Part shown: piece by piece, positions 47,055 to 54,876 of the stretch
Numbering within the stretch: position 1 is the stretch's first letter
Layout of the letters: every line of letters begins with the position of its first letter
Assembly (NCBI GenBank): GCA_025463785.1
Contig: JAODBD010000009.1
Coordinates: 124,001 to 188,000 of the forward strand
DNA from: Glaciihabitans sp.
Lineage (GTDB): Bacteria; Actinomycetota; Actinomycetes; Actinomycetales; Microbacteriaceae
Length of the DNA stretch: 64,000 bases
Direction: 5' to 3'
Made by a program: the position numbers and the translations under genes
Notes under the pieces: generated by a model
Database searches by the model: none
Seen by the model: the letters and a program-made list of their open reading frames with translations, nothing else
Told to the model about the DNA's origin: nothing

Positions 47055-47831
47055 TCATCCCTTCAGATCACGACGATTGAAGCCCACGAATGCGGCAGCG
47101 CAGGCAACCGCAGCGATTAGCCCAAGCACCAGCAGGTGCCAGCCGTCGACGCCATTGCTCAATGGATTGCTTCCCGCGAAATAGTGCCAGGGACTAAGTC
47201 GAGCCCAGTCCGTAAGCTTCGCGAGCGGGAGCATTGCATTGGATGCGTAGGACGCGACCGCGAGGACGCCCGCGGTGCCGATTGACAGCCCCGGATTGCC
47301 GGTGAGTCCCCCAAGCGCAACGGCGATCGCCCCAAATGCAACAGCCAGGGCGAGGAGGTGAATGCAGATTGCCGTGAGTCCCCCCAGATCAAGACCGATG
47401 CCGTAGCCCGCAGACGATACGGATACCCCGACCCACAGCAGTACGGCAGCGCCCACGAGGCTGGCCAGGAGGGCCAACGCCTTCGACGCGACGATCGACG
47501 ACCGCGCGACGGGCTGGGCCGACAACATTGACATCGTGCCCTTCTCTTCCTCCCGAGCGATCGTCGATCCTCCAACAACGACGGCGTACCCCACCATTGC
47601 TGCGGGCGCAATCAGGTTGAACAACTCCCCCACGGCATAGCCGCCCGCGCTGCCACCGCCGATGAATGCGGTCAGCGCCTGAGGGAAACTGCGAGTCATA
47701 TCGGCGATCGCCTGGCTCAGCCCCGAGGTGAGAGCAAACACGAAGACCCCCATCAATGCGATAACCAGACCGAGTGCAAGTGCGGACCACGTCCGCGCCC
47801 TCAGCTCGTGGCGGAGAAGTTCACCGAACAT
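47055..47831 (-). CDS. ABC-2-type transporter permease, subunit 1
   Basis: 258 residues with six predicted membrane helices and the exporter loop REEEKGTMSMLSAQPVARS. It is a paralogue of the following gene (shared SPWHYFAGSNPL or SPWYYYIASNPL near the end). The ATG at 47829-47831 lies within the last codons of the ATPase gene (11-nt overlap), which supports this start rather than an earlier one deeper in that gene. Confidence 0.85.
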   Translation of the reverse strand: MFGELLRHELRARTWSALALGLVIALMGVFVFALTSGLSQAIADMTRSFPQALTAFIGGGSAGGYAVGELFNLIAPAAMVGYAVVVGGSTIAREEEKGTMSMLSAQPVARSSIVASKALALLASLVGAAVLLWVGVSVSSAGYGIGLDLGGLTAICIHLLALAVAFGAIAVALGGLTGNPGLSIGTAGVLAVASYASNAMLPLAKLTDWARLSPWHYFAGSNPLSNGVDGWHLLVLGLIAAVACAAAFVGFNRRDLKG

Positions 47832-48765
47832 GAACGGACTCCTTCTGCCCGGGCGCCGCCTCACCCGAGACGGGCCCATCCTTCCGGTAGTAGGTAAGAA
47901 AGATCTCTTCCAGATCGGCTTCGCGGCTGGTCAGATTCACCACCTCGTGGGTGCTCGCAGCACGTAGCAACTCGGTCACCGGTCCCTCGTATGAAACGTG
48001 TGCGTGAACACCGTCAACTGCCACGTCGCGTAGCCCGCTGACCCCAGAGAACACATCGGGCGCAACCGGCCTGGCAAATTCGAAGTCGAGGCGCCGCACC
48101 GCCTTACGCTTCAGATCGTCGATCCGCTCGACCACCACAAGCTGCCCGTCGCGGATGATTCCGACCCGGTCCGCAATGCGTTCTACCTCCGACAGCGTGT
48201 GCGACGACAGAAAGACGGTGCTCCCGGCATCCCGAGCCTCGGCGAGTAGTTTGAGGAACTCCTGTTGCATGAGCGGGTCGAGCCCCGCGTTCGGCTCGTC
48301 CAGGATGAGCAGCTCCGGTCGGTGCATGAACGCCTGGATAAGGCCAATCTTCTGCCGGTTTCCGGTGGAATACTCCTTCACCTTTTTCGACAGGTCGGCC
48401 TGAAGCCGGCCCGCGAGCTCGTCGATGAATACGTGGTCCACGCCACCGCGGAGTCGGGCGAAGTAGCGGATCGTTTCCGCTCCGGTCAGGTTCGGGTACA
48501 GGGCGAGGTCTCCGGGCACATAGCCGATGCGTCGACGAATCGCGAGGCTGTCCGCGTGCGAATCAAGTCCCAGGACCGTTGCCGTACCGGCGGTGGGCCG
48601 AATCTGGTCCAGCAGCGTTCGGATCGTGGTCGATTTTCCGGCGCCGTTTGGACCGAGGAAGCCGAAGATCTCCCCCCGCTGCACGTCGAGGTTCAGGTCG
48701 GCGAGGGCCGTGACCGAGCCGTAGTTCTTGGTGAGCCCAGACGTGTGAATCGCAGAATCAGTCAT
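47821..48765 (-). CDS. ABC transporter ATP-binding protein of an exporter
   Basis: 314 residues: Walker A GPNGAGKST (38-46), signature helix reading YSTGNRQKIGL instead of the standard LSGGQ, Walker B LLILDEPNAGLDP and H-loop SSHTLSEV. The C-terminal 85 residues are a regulatory extension common in drug-export ATPases (DrrA-like). It powers the two permeases encoded downstream. It overlaps tetR by 8 nt, so the regulator and exporter are one transcript. Confidence 0.92.
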   Translation of the reverse strand: MTDSAIHTSGLTKNYGSVTALADLNLDVQRGEIFGFLGPNGAGKSTTIRTLLDQIRPTAGTATVLGLDSHADSLAIRRRIGYVPGDLALYPNLTGAETIRYFARLRGGVDHVFIDELAGRLQADLSKKVKEYSTGNRQKIGLIQAFMHRPELLILDEPNAGLDPLMQQEFLKLLAEARDAGSTVFLSSHTLSEVERIADRVGIIRDGQLVVVERIDDLKRKAVRRLDFEFARPVAPDVFSGVSGLRDVAVDGVHAHVSYEGPVTELLRAASTHEVVNLTSREADLEEIFLTYYRKDGPVSGEAAPGQKESVHVR

Positions 48766-49435
48766 CGTTGGATCCTTGATCTGGTTGCGCGGTGACGAGC
48801 AGGTCGGTCACCGCAGTGAGAAACGTGTCATTGGCATAGAGGCCGTGGGTGTAGATCTCGAGGGTCGGCAGCGCGATGCGCTTCATTGCGGCGGGACCGG
48901 AAATGTCGGGACCAAATGCGCGTGCAAGCGCTCGCGGAATTGTCAGCATCGCGAGACTCGTGAGGACGGTCAGCACAGCCAGCGCCCGCGGGTCGGATGA
49001 GGGACGCATGCTGCCGTCGAGGATTCCGGCGCGAAGGATCGCCTCGGACTCATTTACCATCGAATCGGCAAATCTGGCGGCAGCGGGAGAATCCTCCGCG
49101 ATGGCGCGCGCCATGTACTGGACTTCGAGGTGGTACTCGGTGGGATCCGCGAGATATTCGCTGACGACATCCCGCATCCCTGTCACGCTCGAATCGCTGC
49201 GGGTGCGCGCGAGCAGCACCTCGAGAACGTATTCGTCGCAAATCATGCGCAGCTTTTCCTTGCTGCCAAAGTGGTGAATTACGAGGCTCGCGCTAACCCC
49301 GGCCTCCGCTGCGATCGCGCGCAGGTTGGTCTTCTGGAAGCCGTCGGTGGCAAACTGTGCGATCGCGGCGTTTCGGATCTTGGCCTGGGCAGTGAGGTCG
49401 GCGTCGGCCCGATCATCCGGGTGTACTGAACGCAT
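48758..49435 (-). CDS. TetR-family regulator of the ABC exporter cassette
   Basis: 225 residues with an N-terminal TetR helix-turn-helix (TNLRAIAAEAGVSASLVIHHFGSKEKL, given here as TNLRAIAAEAGV and SASLVIHHFGSKEKL, about 36-62) and a helical ligand domain. It is the first gene of the cassette. The start is the ATG at 49433-49435, which lies 7 nt after a -10 box and inside a palindrome; no Shine-Dalgarno sequence is present, so the mRNA is probably leaderless. Autorepression is the likely mode, with an exported compound as inducer. Confidence 0.88.
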   Translation of the reverse strand: MRSVHPDDRADADLTAQAKIRNAAIAQFATDGFQKTNLRAIAAEAGVSASLVIHHFGSKEKLRMICDEYVLEVLLARTRSDSSVTGMRDVVSEYLADPTEYHLEVQYMARAIAEDSPAAARFADSMVNESEAILRAGILDGSMRPSSDPRALAVLTVLTSLAMLTIPRALARAFGPDISGPAAMKRIALPTLEIYTHGLYANDTFLTAVTDLLVTAQPDQGSNDD

Positions 49436-49440
49436 GTTCA
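49427..49440. promoter_or_regulatory. Palindrome 1 over the tetR start codon (operator or SOS-like box)
   Basis: TGAAC-GCAT-GTTCA is a 5+5 inverted repeat that covers the tetR start codon and presumed transcription start. It is a TetR-style operator, but the core GAAC-N4-GTTC also fits the Gram-positive LexA box. Confidence 0.6.
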
Positions 49441-49471
49441 ACAGACTAAACGCGTGTTCAATCGATTGCAA
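49436..49471 (-). promoter_or_regulatory. Leaderless promoter of the TetR/ABC cassette
   Basis: On the minus strand TTGCAA (49466-49471) and TAGTCT (49443-49448) are separated by 17 bp, and the tetR ATG follows the -10 box after 7 nt. That spacing puts the transcription start on the A of ATG, matching the absence of a Shine-Dalgarno sequence. Two palindromes overlap the promoter. Confidence 0.6.
49447..49460. promoter_or_regulatory. Palindrome 2 between the -35 and -10 boxes
   Basis: TAAAC-GCGT-GTTCA repeats palindrome 1 with one arm mismatch. The centres are 20 bp apart, about two helical turns, so two dimers could bind on the same face. A further half-site GTTCA lies at 49476-49480. Confidence 0.55.
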
Positions 49472-49512
49472 GGGCGTTCAGCTTGCACTCGGTGGTGACT
49501 TGCTGATGCTTC

Positions 49513-50589
49513 CTAAGACCCGATTTCCTGGTAGGCGAGGTAAAGCATGGATTCGTCCGGGGCCGTCAGGATGGAGGGCTTGGCGATGTCGTCCAGGACG
49601 ACGAAGCGGAGGTGGCCGGCGCGAGCCTTCTTGTCGCGTTGCATGACGCTGAGAAGGGTCTGCCATCGACCCAGAGGATAGGTCGTCGGAAGCGTCAGCG
49701 ATTCCAGGATGCTGCGGTGCCGGTCGACCGCCTCGTCGCTGAGAGACCCGGTCAGGCGGGAGAGCTCGGCGGCATAGACCATGCCAACCGACACCGCAGC
49801 ACCGTGACGCCAGTTGTACCGTTCGGCGTGCTCGATCGCGTGTCCCAGCGTGTGCCCGTAGTTCAGCATCTCGCGCAGGCCCGTCTCCTTGAAGTCGGCA
49901 GAGACTACCCGCGCTTTCATCCCGATGGCGAGTTCGATCAGGCGGCGGAACTCCGGCGTCGTCGGGTCCGTTGCCCTGTCCACCGAGGCCTCATAGATGT
50001 CGAGAATCTCCGGTTCGGCGATGAAACCCGCCTTCACGATTTCCGCCGAACCTGCGAGGATCTCGTTCTTCCCGAGCGTGTCGAGCAAGTCAAGATCGAC
50101 GATGACCGCAGCGGGCGCGTGGAAGGCGCCAACGAGGTTCTTGCCCTCAGCGGTATTGATGCCGGTTTTCCCGCCGACAGCGGCATCCACCATCCCGAGC
50201 ACAGTCGTCGGCACCTGCACAAGGCGAACTCCGCGCAACCAGGTCGCGGCGACGAAGCCGGCGAGGTCGGTCGTTGCCCCACCGCCCAGGCCGATCACGA
50301 CATCCGTTCTAGTGAAATCGGTCTGACCCATGATCTGCCAGCAGAATGCGGCCACCTCGACGCGCTTGGCGGCCTCCGCGTCCGGAACCTCGGCGAGCAA
50401 CACCTCGTAGCTGCCAAGCAGGCACTCTCGAACCTCGGCGGCCCTGGCACCCAGCGTCGGCGCATGCACGATAAGCACCTTTGTCGCCTTCTGGCCGATC
50501 TGATCGGCAATATCGGCCAGAAGCCCGCGACCGATCAGGATGTCGTAAGGATCTGCGCCCGTCACGCTGATGGTCGTTGTCTCGCTCAT
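49513..50589 (-). CDS. aroB: 3-dehydroquinate synthase
   Basis: 358 residues: NAD-binding GLGGGATTDLAGFVAATW, the VPTTVLGMVDAAVGGKTGIN region with the substrate lysine, and metal-binding YGHTLGHAIEH. It converts DAHP into 3-dehydroquinate. The ATG at 50587-50589 overlaps the aroK stop as ATGA. It is the last gene of the aroE-aroC-aroK-aroB run. Confidence 0.97.
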   Translation of the reverse strand: MSETTTISVTGADPYDILIGRGLLADIADQIGQKATKVLIVHAPTLGARAAEVRECLLGSYEVLLAEVPDAEAAKRVEVAAFCWQIMGQTDFTRTDVVIGLGGGATTDLAGFVAATWLRGVRLVQVPTTVLGMVDAAVGGKTGINTAEGKNLVGAFHAPAAVIVDLDLLDTLGKNEILAGSAEIVKAGFIAEPEILDIYEASVDRATDPTTPEFRRLIELAIGMKARVVSADFKETGLREMLNYGHTLGHAIEHAERYNWRHGAAVSVGMVYAAELSRLTGSLSDEAVDRHRSILESLTLPTTYPLGRWQTLLSVMQRDKKARAGHLRFVVLDDIAKPSILTAPDESMLYLAYQEIGS

Positions 50590-51077
50590 TCGCCGCCTTC
50601 TTTCGCCCATTGCGCTATTTCGCCCGCGATGGCGTCGAGTGGCCGGTTCGAGGTATCCCAGGTGCGGGTCGCCAGCCGTTCGTAGGTCTCCTTGCGCGCT
50701 TCGATCAGCGCCACCCAGCTCTCAATACCCGTCACGAGTGGACGCTTCGTACCGCGAATCCGGGCGGCAACGGCATCCGCGCTGACAGTGATTAGAGCGA
50801 CCCGGCGGACAGCGAGGTCCGCCTGGGTGGCCGGATCAAGGATGGCTCCGCCGCCAAGGGACACGACGGCGTCGCGAGCCAGAGCGTCAATGACCGCCTG
50901 ACGCTCGAGCGCGCGAAAGTGCGGCTCGCCGTGGTTCGCGAAGATGTCCGCGATGGCACCGTATTGGGCCACAACCACCTTGTCGGTGTCGACAAACGGC
51001 AGGCCGAGCGCCTTAGCGACCCGTTTCCCGAGACGGGTCTTGCCAGAGCCGGGCGGACCGATCAGAACGATGGTCAC
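50586..51077 (-). CDS. aroK: Shikimate kinase
   Basis: 163 residues: Walker [16 protein letters not shown], the DTDKVV motif, GGGAI shikimate-binding glycines and a RPL lid segment. It phosphorylates shikimate. It overlaps both aroC and aroB by 4 nt. Confidence 0.95.
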   Translation of the reverse strand: MTIVLIGPPGSGKTRLGKRVAKALGLPFVDTDKVVVAQYGAIADIFANHGEPHFRALERQAVIDALARDAVVSLGGGAILDPATQADLAVRRVALITVSADAVAARIRGTKRPLVTGIESWVALIEARKETYERLATRTWDTSNRPLDAIAGEIAQWAKEGGE

Positions 51078-52273
51078 AGCGAGCTTGAGCCGGTGTGGAG
51101 GTTCGCCGGGATCGACTCCAAATATCCGCGCAGGTTACGCCTGGTCTCCTCGATGGAATCGCCGCCGAACTTTTCGAGCATCGAATTTGCGAGAACAAGC
51201 GCGACCATCGCCTCGGCAACGACGCCTGCGGCAGGAACCGCGCAGACATCCGATCGCTGATGATGTGCCTCCGCTGCCTCACCGGTCGACACGTCCACCG
51301 TTCGGAGCGCACGCGGAACCGTCGCGATGGGCTTCATACCCGCACGCACACGCAGGAGGGTGCCCGTGCTCATACCGCCCTCGGTTCCACCGGCCCGGTC
51401 GCTCAACCGGTCGATCGTCGTGCCGTCGGTTACCAGTTCATCGTGTGCCTCAGAGCCGCGGCGGGTAGTCGTCAGGAACCCGTCACCGATTTCGACGCCC
51501 TTGATCGCCTGGATGCCCATGAGCGCCGCTGCAAGCTGCGAATCGAGCTTGCGATCCCAGTGCACATACGACCCGAGACCTGGCGGAACGCCGTAGGCGA
51601 GCACCTCGACGACACCACCCAGCGTGTCGCCGTCCTCGTGGGCGCGGTCAACCTCGGCGACCATCAGGGCGGATGTCGCCCCATCGAAACAGCGCAGCGG
51701 ATCGGCATCGAGACGGTCGACATCACTCGGGACCGGGAGCACAGACCCCTCCGGTACCCGAACCGGACCAATCGACAGGGTGTGCGCCACAAGCGTCACA
51801 CCCAACTCGGCGAGAAACGCGCGAGCGACCGCTCCGAGAGCGACACGCGCCGCCGTTTCGCGGGCGCTGGCCCGCTCGAGAACGTTTCTCGCCTCATCGA
51901 AGCCGTACTTCTGCATGCCGACCAAATCAGCGTGACCCGGACGCGGCCGGGTCAGCGGCGCACCGCGGCCCTTCGGAAGGTTCTCGATATCGACGGGCTC
52001 GGCGCTCATCACGTCGACCCATCGCGGCCACTCGGTGTTGCCGATTCGCAGTGCAATCGGGCTGCCCATACTCAGGCCGAAGCGGATGCCGCCCGAAATT
52101 GTCAGTTCGTCTTCCTCGAACTTCATACGCGCCCCGCGGCCGTAGCCGAGCTTGCGTCGAGCGAGATCCGCGCGGATGCCGCCCATACTCACGGGGACAC
52201 CAGCGGGAAGGCCCTCCAGGATCGCGACAAGTTCCGGGCCGTGGGACTCACCTGCGGTCAACCAACGAAGCAT
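51074..52273 (-). CDS. aroC: Chorismate synthase
   Basis: 399 residues with the three family signatures: [22 protein letters not shown]-type [18 protein letters not shown] and RRGSEAHDE near the FMN site. It makes chorismate, using reduced FMN. The ATG at 52271-52273 gives the typical [12 protein letters not shown] start. It lies 37 bp after aroE. Confidence 0.97.
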   Translation of the reverse strand: MLRWLTAGESHGPELVAILEGLPAGVPVSMGGIRADLARRKLGYGRGARMKFEEDELTISGGIRFGLSMGSPIALRIGNTEWPRWVDVMSAEPVDIENLPKGRGAPLTRPRPGHADLVGMQKYGFDEARNVLERASARETAARVALGAVARAFLAELGVTLVAHTLSIGPVRVPEGSVLPVPSDVDRLDADPLRCFDGATSALMVAEVDRAHEDGDTLGGVVEVLAYGVPPGLGSYVHWDRKLDSQLAAALMGIQAIKGVEIGDGFLTTTRRGSEAHDELVTDGTTIDRLSDRAGGTEGGMSTGTLLRVRAGMKPIATVPRALRTVDVSTGEAAEAHHQRSDVCAVPAAGVVAEAMVALVLANSMLEKFGGDSIEETRRNLRGYLESIPANLHTGSSSL

Positions 52274-52310
52274 GTACAGAATCCTCCCACAGCGGTTGTG
52301 AGCCCGTCGC

Positions 52311-53147
52311 TCACAGGCCGACAGCCGACAACATTGCGGCGAGCACCCGATCCTCCGCCGGAAGAACCACCGTTTCATCGCCTCCGACAAAGATTCGCAC
52401 CTGAGCGAGCGCCTGCAACACGAGCATCTCGAGTCCGCTGATCACATTTTTGCCAGTCCACCCTGCGGCCAAAGTCGATGGCCACGGATGGTATGCCACG
52501 TCGAAGAGGGTGGCAGTGCGCGTGGTGTCGGGATCGAGGCTGAGCGAAATACTCGTGCCGTTGGGCAGAGTGCTGATCACCGCATCCAGTCGTTCGTCGA
52601 TCTGGTCCACCGCGTCGATTCGCCGAACCAGGACTTCGACGCCCTGGGCGCGACCGATGTCGACGAGGCCAGCCAACCGTTCAGGCGAGCGAACGGCCAG
52701 GAACACCCTCGTGGCAGACATCCTCGCCGAGGCGACGATCGCGGACGCCGCGGTCGCTCCCCCGCCCAGAATCAGAACCGTCGAAAGCGCTGCACGCCCG
52801 TGTCGGTGGAACGCCTCCGTGATGCCATACACGTCGGTGTTGAACCCCAGGACGCTGCCGCCCTCGAAGAGGACGGTGTTGGCTGAACCACTCTGTTGGA
52901 CGAGGTCTGACCCCGAATCGAGCAGCGGCAGGACGTCGCGTTTCAACGGCATCGTCAGCGACAGGCCACGCCACGAGTCGTCCCTCGAGCGGATGAATTG
53001 GGCCAGCGAATCGCCGTCCATCTCGACAGCCTCGTACCGCCAGTCAAGCCCCAACGCGACGTAGGCGGCCCTGTGAAGGGCCGGCGATTGCGAGTGCGCG
53101 ATCGGTTTCCCGAGGACCGCCAGCCGCGCTGCCGGGGCGCTGGACAC
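52311..53147 (-). CDS. aroE: Shikimate dehydrogenase
   Basis: 278 residues: substrate motif [17 protein letters not shown], catalytic Lys in [11 protein letters not shown] and Asp in FNTDVYG, and NADP loop [12 protein letters not shown]. It reduces 3-dehydroshikimate. The GTG at 53145-53147 shares one base with the mltG stop (TAGTG); slightly longer versions with GTG starts inside mltG cannot be ruled out. Confidence 0.92.
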   Translation of the reverse strand: MSSAPAARLAVLGKPIAHSQSPALHRAAYVALGLDWRYEAVEMDGDSLAQFIRSRDDSWRGLSLTMPLKRDVLPLLDSGSDLVQQSGSANTVLFEGGSVLGFNTDVYGITEAFHRHGRAALSTVLILGGGATAASAIVASARMSATRVFLAVRSPERLAGLVDIGRAQGVEVLVRRIDAVDQIDERLDAVISTLPNGTSISLSLDPDTTRTATLFDVAYHPWPSTLAAGWTGKNVISGLEMLVLQALAQVRIFVGGDETVVLPAEDRVLAAMLSAVGL

Positions 53148-54403
53148 TATTGGCCGTAGCCGGGGTGAGCCCGCAACCACGCCTGCCACTGCGCGACCGC
53201 TACGTTGTGCTCAGCGAGTGTGTTGGAGAAGACGGTCTGGCCGGTCGATCCGTTTACAAGCACGAAGTACAACCAGGTGCCGTTCGCAGGATGCATTGCA
53301 GCATCGATGGCTGCGTCCCCCGGTGCCGAGATCGGGCCAATGGGCAGGCCAGCGTGAGCATAGGTGTTGTATTTGTTGCTCAGGTCTGCACGCTGCGCTC
53401 CTGTCGTCGCGATCTTCGCACTGTGCGCACCGTAGCTCACAGTTGCATCCGACTGCAGGTGGATGCCCTGATCCAGGCGGTTCTGGAAGACCCGAGCGAC
53501 CTTGTAGAAGTCCTTGGTGCTGCCACCCTCCTTTTGCACAATGGATGCCAACGTCAGAACCTTCAATTCGTTCGCCTGCGACACCCCATGGCTCTTCAGC
53601 GCCTGGTTCATTCGGGCAACCATGTGCTGCAGAATGGTTTTCGCGGGCAGCCCGGGATCGAACTGATAGGTCGCCGGGAACAGGAAGCCCTCAAGGCTTG
53701 GCGCGCCCTTCGGCACACCGAGCGCGGTGTAGTTCTTGGCAGCAGCCTGCAGGTCAGCGATCGGGGCGCCCGTCGAGACGGCAAGCTTTGTCAGGATCTG
53801 CGGGAGCGTCATCCCCTCGGGAATGACCACCTTCGAGATCACCCGATTCTTCGGGTCGAGGAGCTGTGCGAGAGCGGACTTCGCGCTCATCTGCTTCTGC
53901 AGCTTGTAAGTACCCGGCTCGAAGTTGGGCTGGGTGGTCTGCTTGAGCAGGAGGGAGTAGAAGGCAGTCGAGGTCTTCGTGACGCCCGCCTTGGCGAGGC
54001 TCCTGGCAATGTCGCTGCCGATCTGTCCTGACATGATCGTGATCGTGGCGGGCTGGCCGTCGCCCGTGCCGGTGTAGTCGTTGGGGCCATCCCAGCCCAT
54101 GGCATGCCGGATCTGTGGGCCGAACGCCGACCAGACCACCGCGGAACCCGCAACGCCGATCAACAGAACCACAAGCACGACAATGAGCCCGACGAGTCGA
54201 CCCCTTCGCCGCGGAGGCTTGCCGCCGCCGCGCGGTGAACGGCTGCGAGAGCGCGAATCCGCTTCGCGAAGGGATCTTCTGGATGCCTGCTCCGGGGCCA
54301 GGATCGGGATTGTGGGAGCACCGGGCTCGCGTGGTGGAACACTCGCCTGCGGATGCGAGTGTTCGGATTGACCGAAAAGGTCGTCCCAGGTCGGGTCAGC
54401 CAT
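53147..54403 (-). CDS. mltG: Endolytic murein transglycosylase MltG
   Basis: 418 residues: a proline- and charge-rich cytoplasmic tail of about 70 residues, one membrane helix (LVGLIVVLVVLLIGVAGSAV), then the extracellular YceG domain with catalytic Glu in LASIVQKEGGSTKDF and YNTYAHAGLPIGPISAPG. It cuts nascent glycan strands. The position before aroE and after ruvX is the standard actinobacterial order. It overlaps ruvX by 8 nt. Confidence 0.94.
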   Translation of the reverse strand: MADPTWDDLFGQSEHSHPQASVPPREPGAPTIPILAPEQASRRSLREADSRSRSRSPRGGGKPPRRRGRLVGLIVVLVVLLIGVAGSAVVWSAFGPQIRHAMGWDGPNDYTGTGDGQPATITIMSGQIGSDIARSLAKAGVTKTSTAFYSLLLKQTTQPNFEPGTYKLQKQMSAKSALAQLLDPKNRVISKVVIPEGMTLPQILTKLAVSTGAPIADLQAAAKNYTALGVPKGAPSLEGFLFPATYQFDPGLPAKTILQHMVARMNQALKSHGVSQANELKVLTLASIVQKEGGSTKDFYKVARVFQNRLDQGIHLQSDATVSYGAHSAKIATTGAQRADLSNKYNTYAHAGLPIGPISAPGDAAIDAAMHPANGTWLYFVLVNGSTGQTVFSNTLAEHNVAVAQWQAWLRAHPGYGQ

Positions 54404-54866
54404 TGTCTTGCCCTTCGTCCGGGTGGGCGATCTCGCCCGGCGGAGTTCCCGCGGAGCGCTCGAAATCAAGCGCGTGCTGCACGATTATAACGGCGGCAAC
54501 CTGATCGATTACGGAGCGCGACTGCCTGCTCGATCGACCGGATGCCCGCAGTGCCGCCTGCGCCGACACGGTACTCAGTCGTTCGTCGACCAGGCGGACA
54601 GGCAGGTCCGTCAGCGCGGCGAGCCGACCGGCAAAGCCAATGGCGTCATCCGTTGACGCTGTTGCCGAGCCGGAGAGTCCAAGCGGCAAGCCGACGATGA
54701 GTTCGATTGCGTCGAGTTCAGCGGCTATCGCGAGGATTCGCGCGACGTCGCCATCGCCCCGAGCGACAGTTTCGACGGGCGTTGCCAACAGACCATGCGG
54801 GTCGCTCCGCGCAACGCCAATACGGACTTTGCCGACGTCGACACCGACACGCGCTCCCAGACGCAC
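54396..54866 (-). CDS. ruvX: RuvX (YqgF-family) putative pre-16S rRNA nuclease
   Basis: 156 residues of an RNase H-like fold: VGVDVGKVRIGVARSDP, IVGLPLGLSG, and LVDERLSTVSA with the conserved acids. The family trims the 5' end of 16S rRNA. The GTG at 54864-54866 has GAGG 8 nt upstream. It starts 10 bp after the alaS stop. Confidence 0.93.
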   Translation of the reverse strand: MRLGARVGVDVGKVRIGVARSDPHGLLATPVETVARGDGDVARILAIAAELDAIELIVGLPLGLSGSATASTDDAIGFAGRLAALTDLPVRLVDERLSTVSAQAALRASGRSSRQSRSVIDQVAAVIIVQHALDFERSAGTPPGEIAHPDEGQDNG

Positions 54867-54876
54867 TCCGCCAGCC

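Noticed and set aside
51095-52441. 448-codon plus-strand frame opposite aroC and aroE
   Set aside because: Spans two real genes and their gap on the other strand; no motif, no ribosome site.
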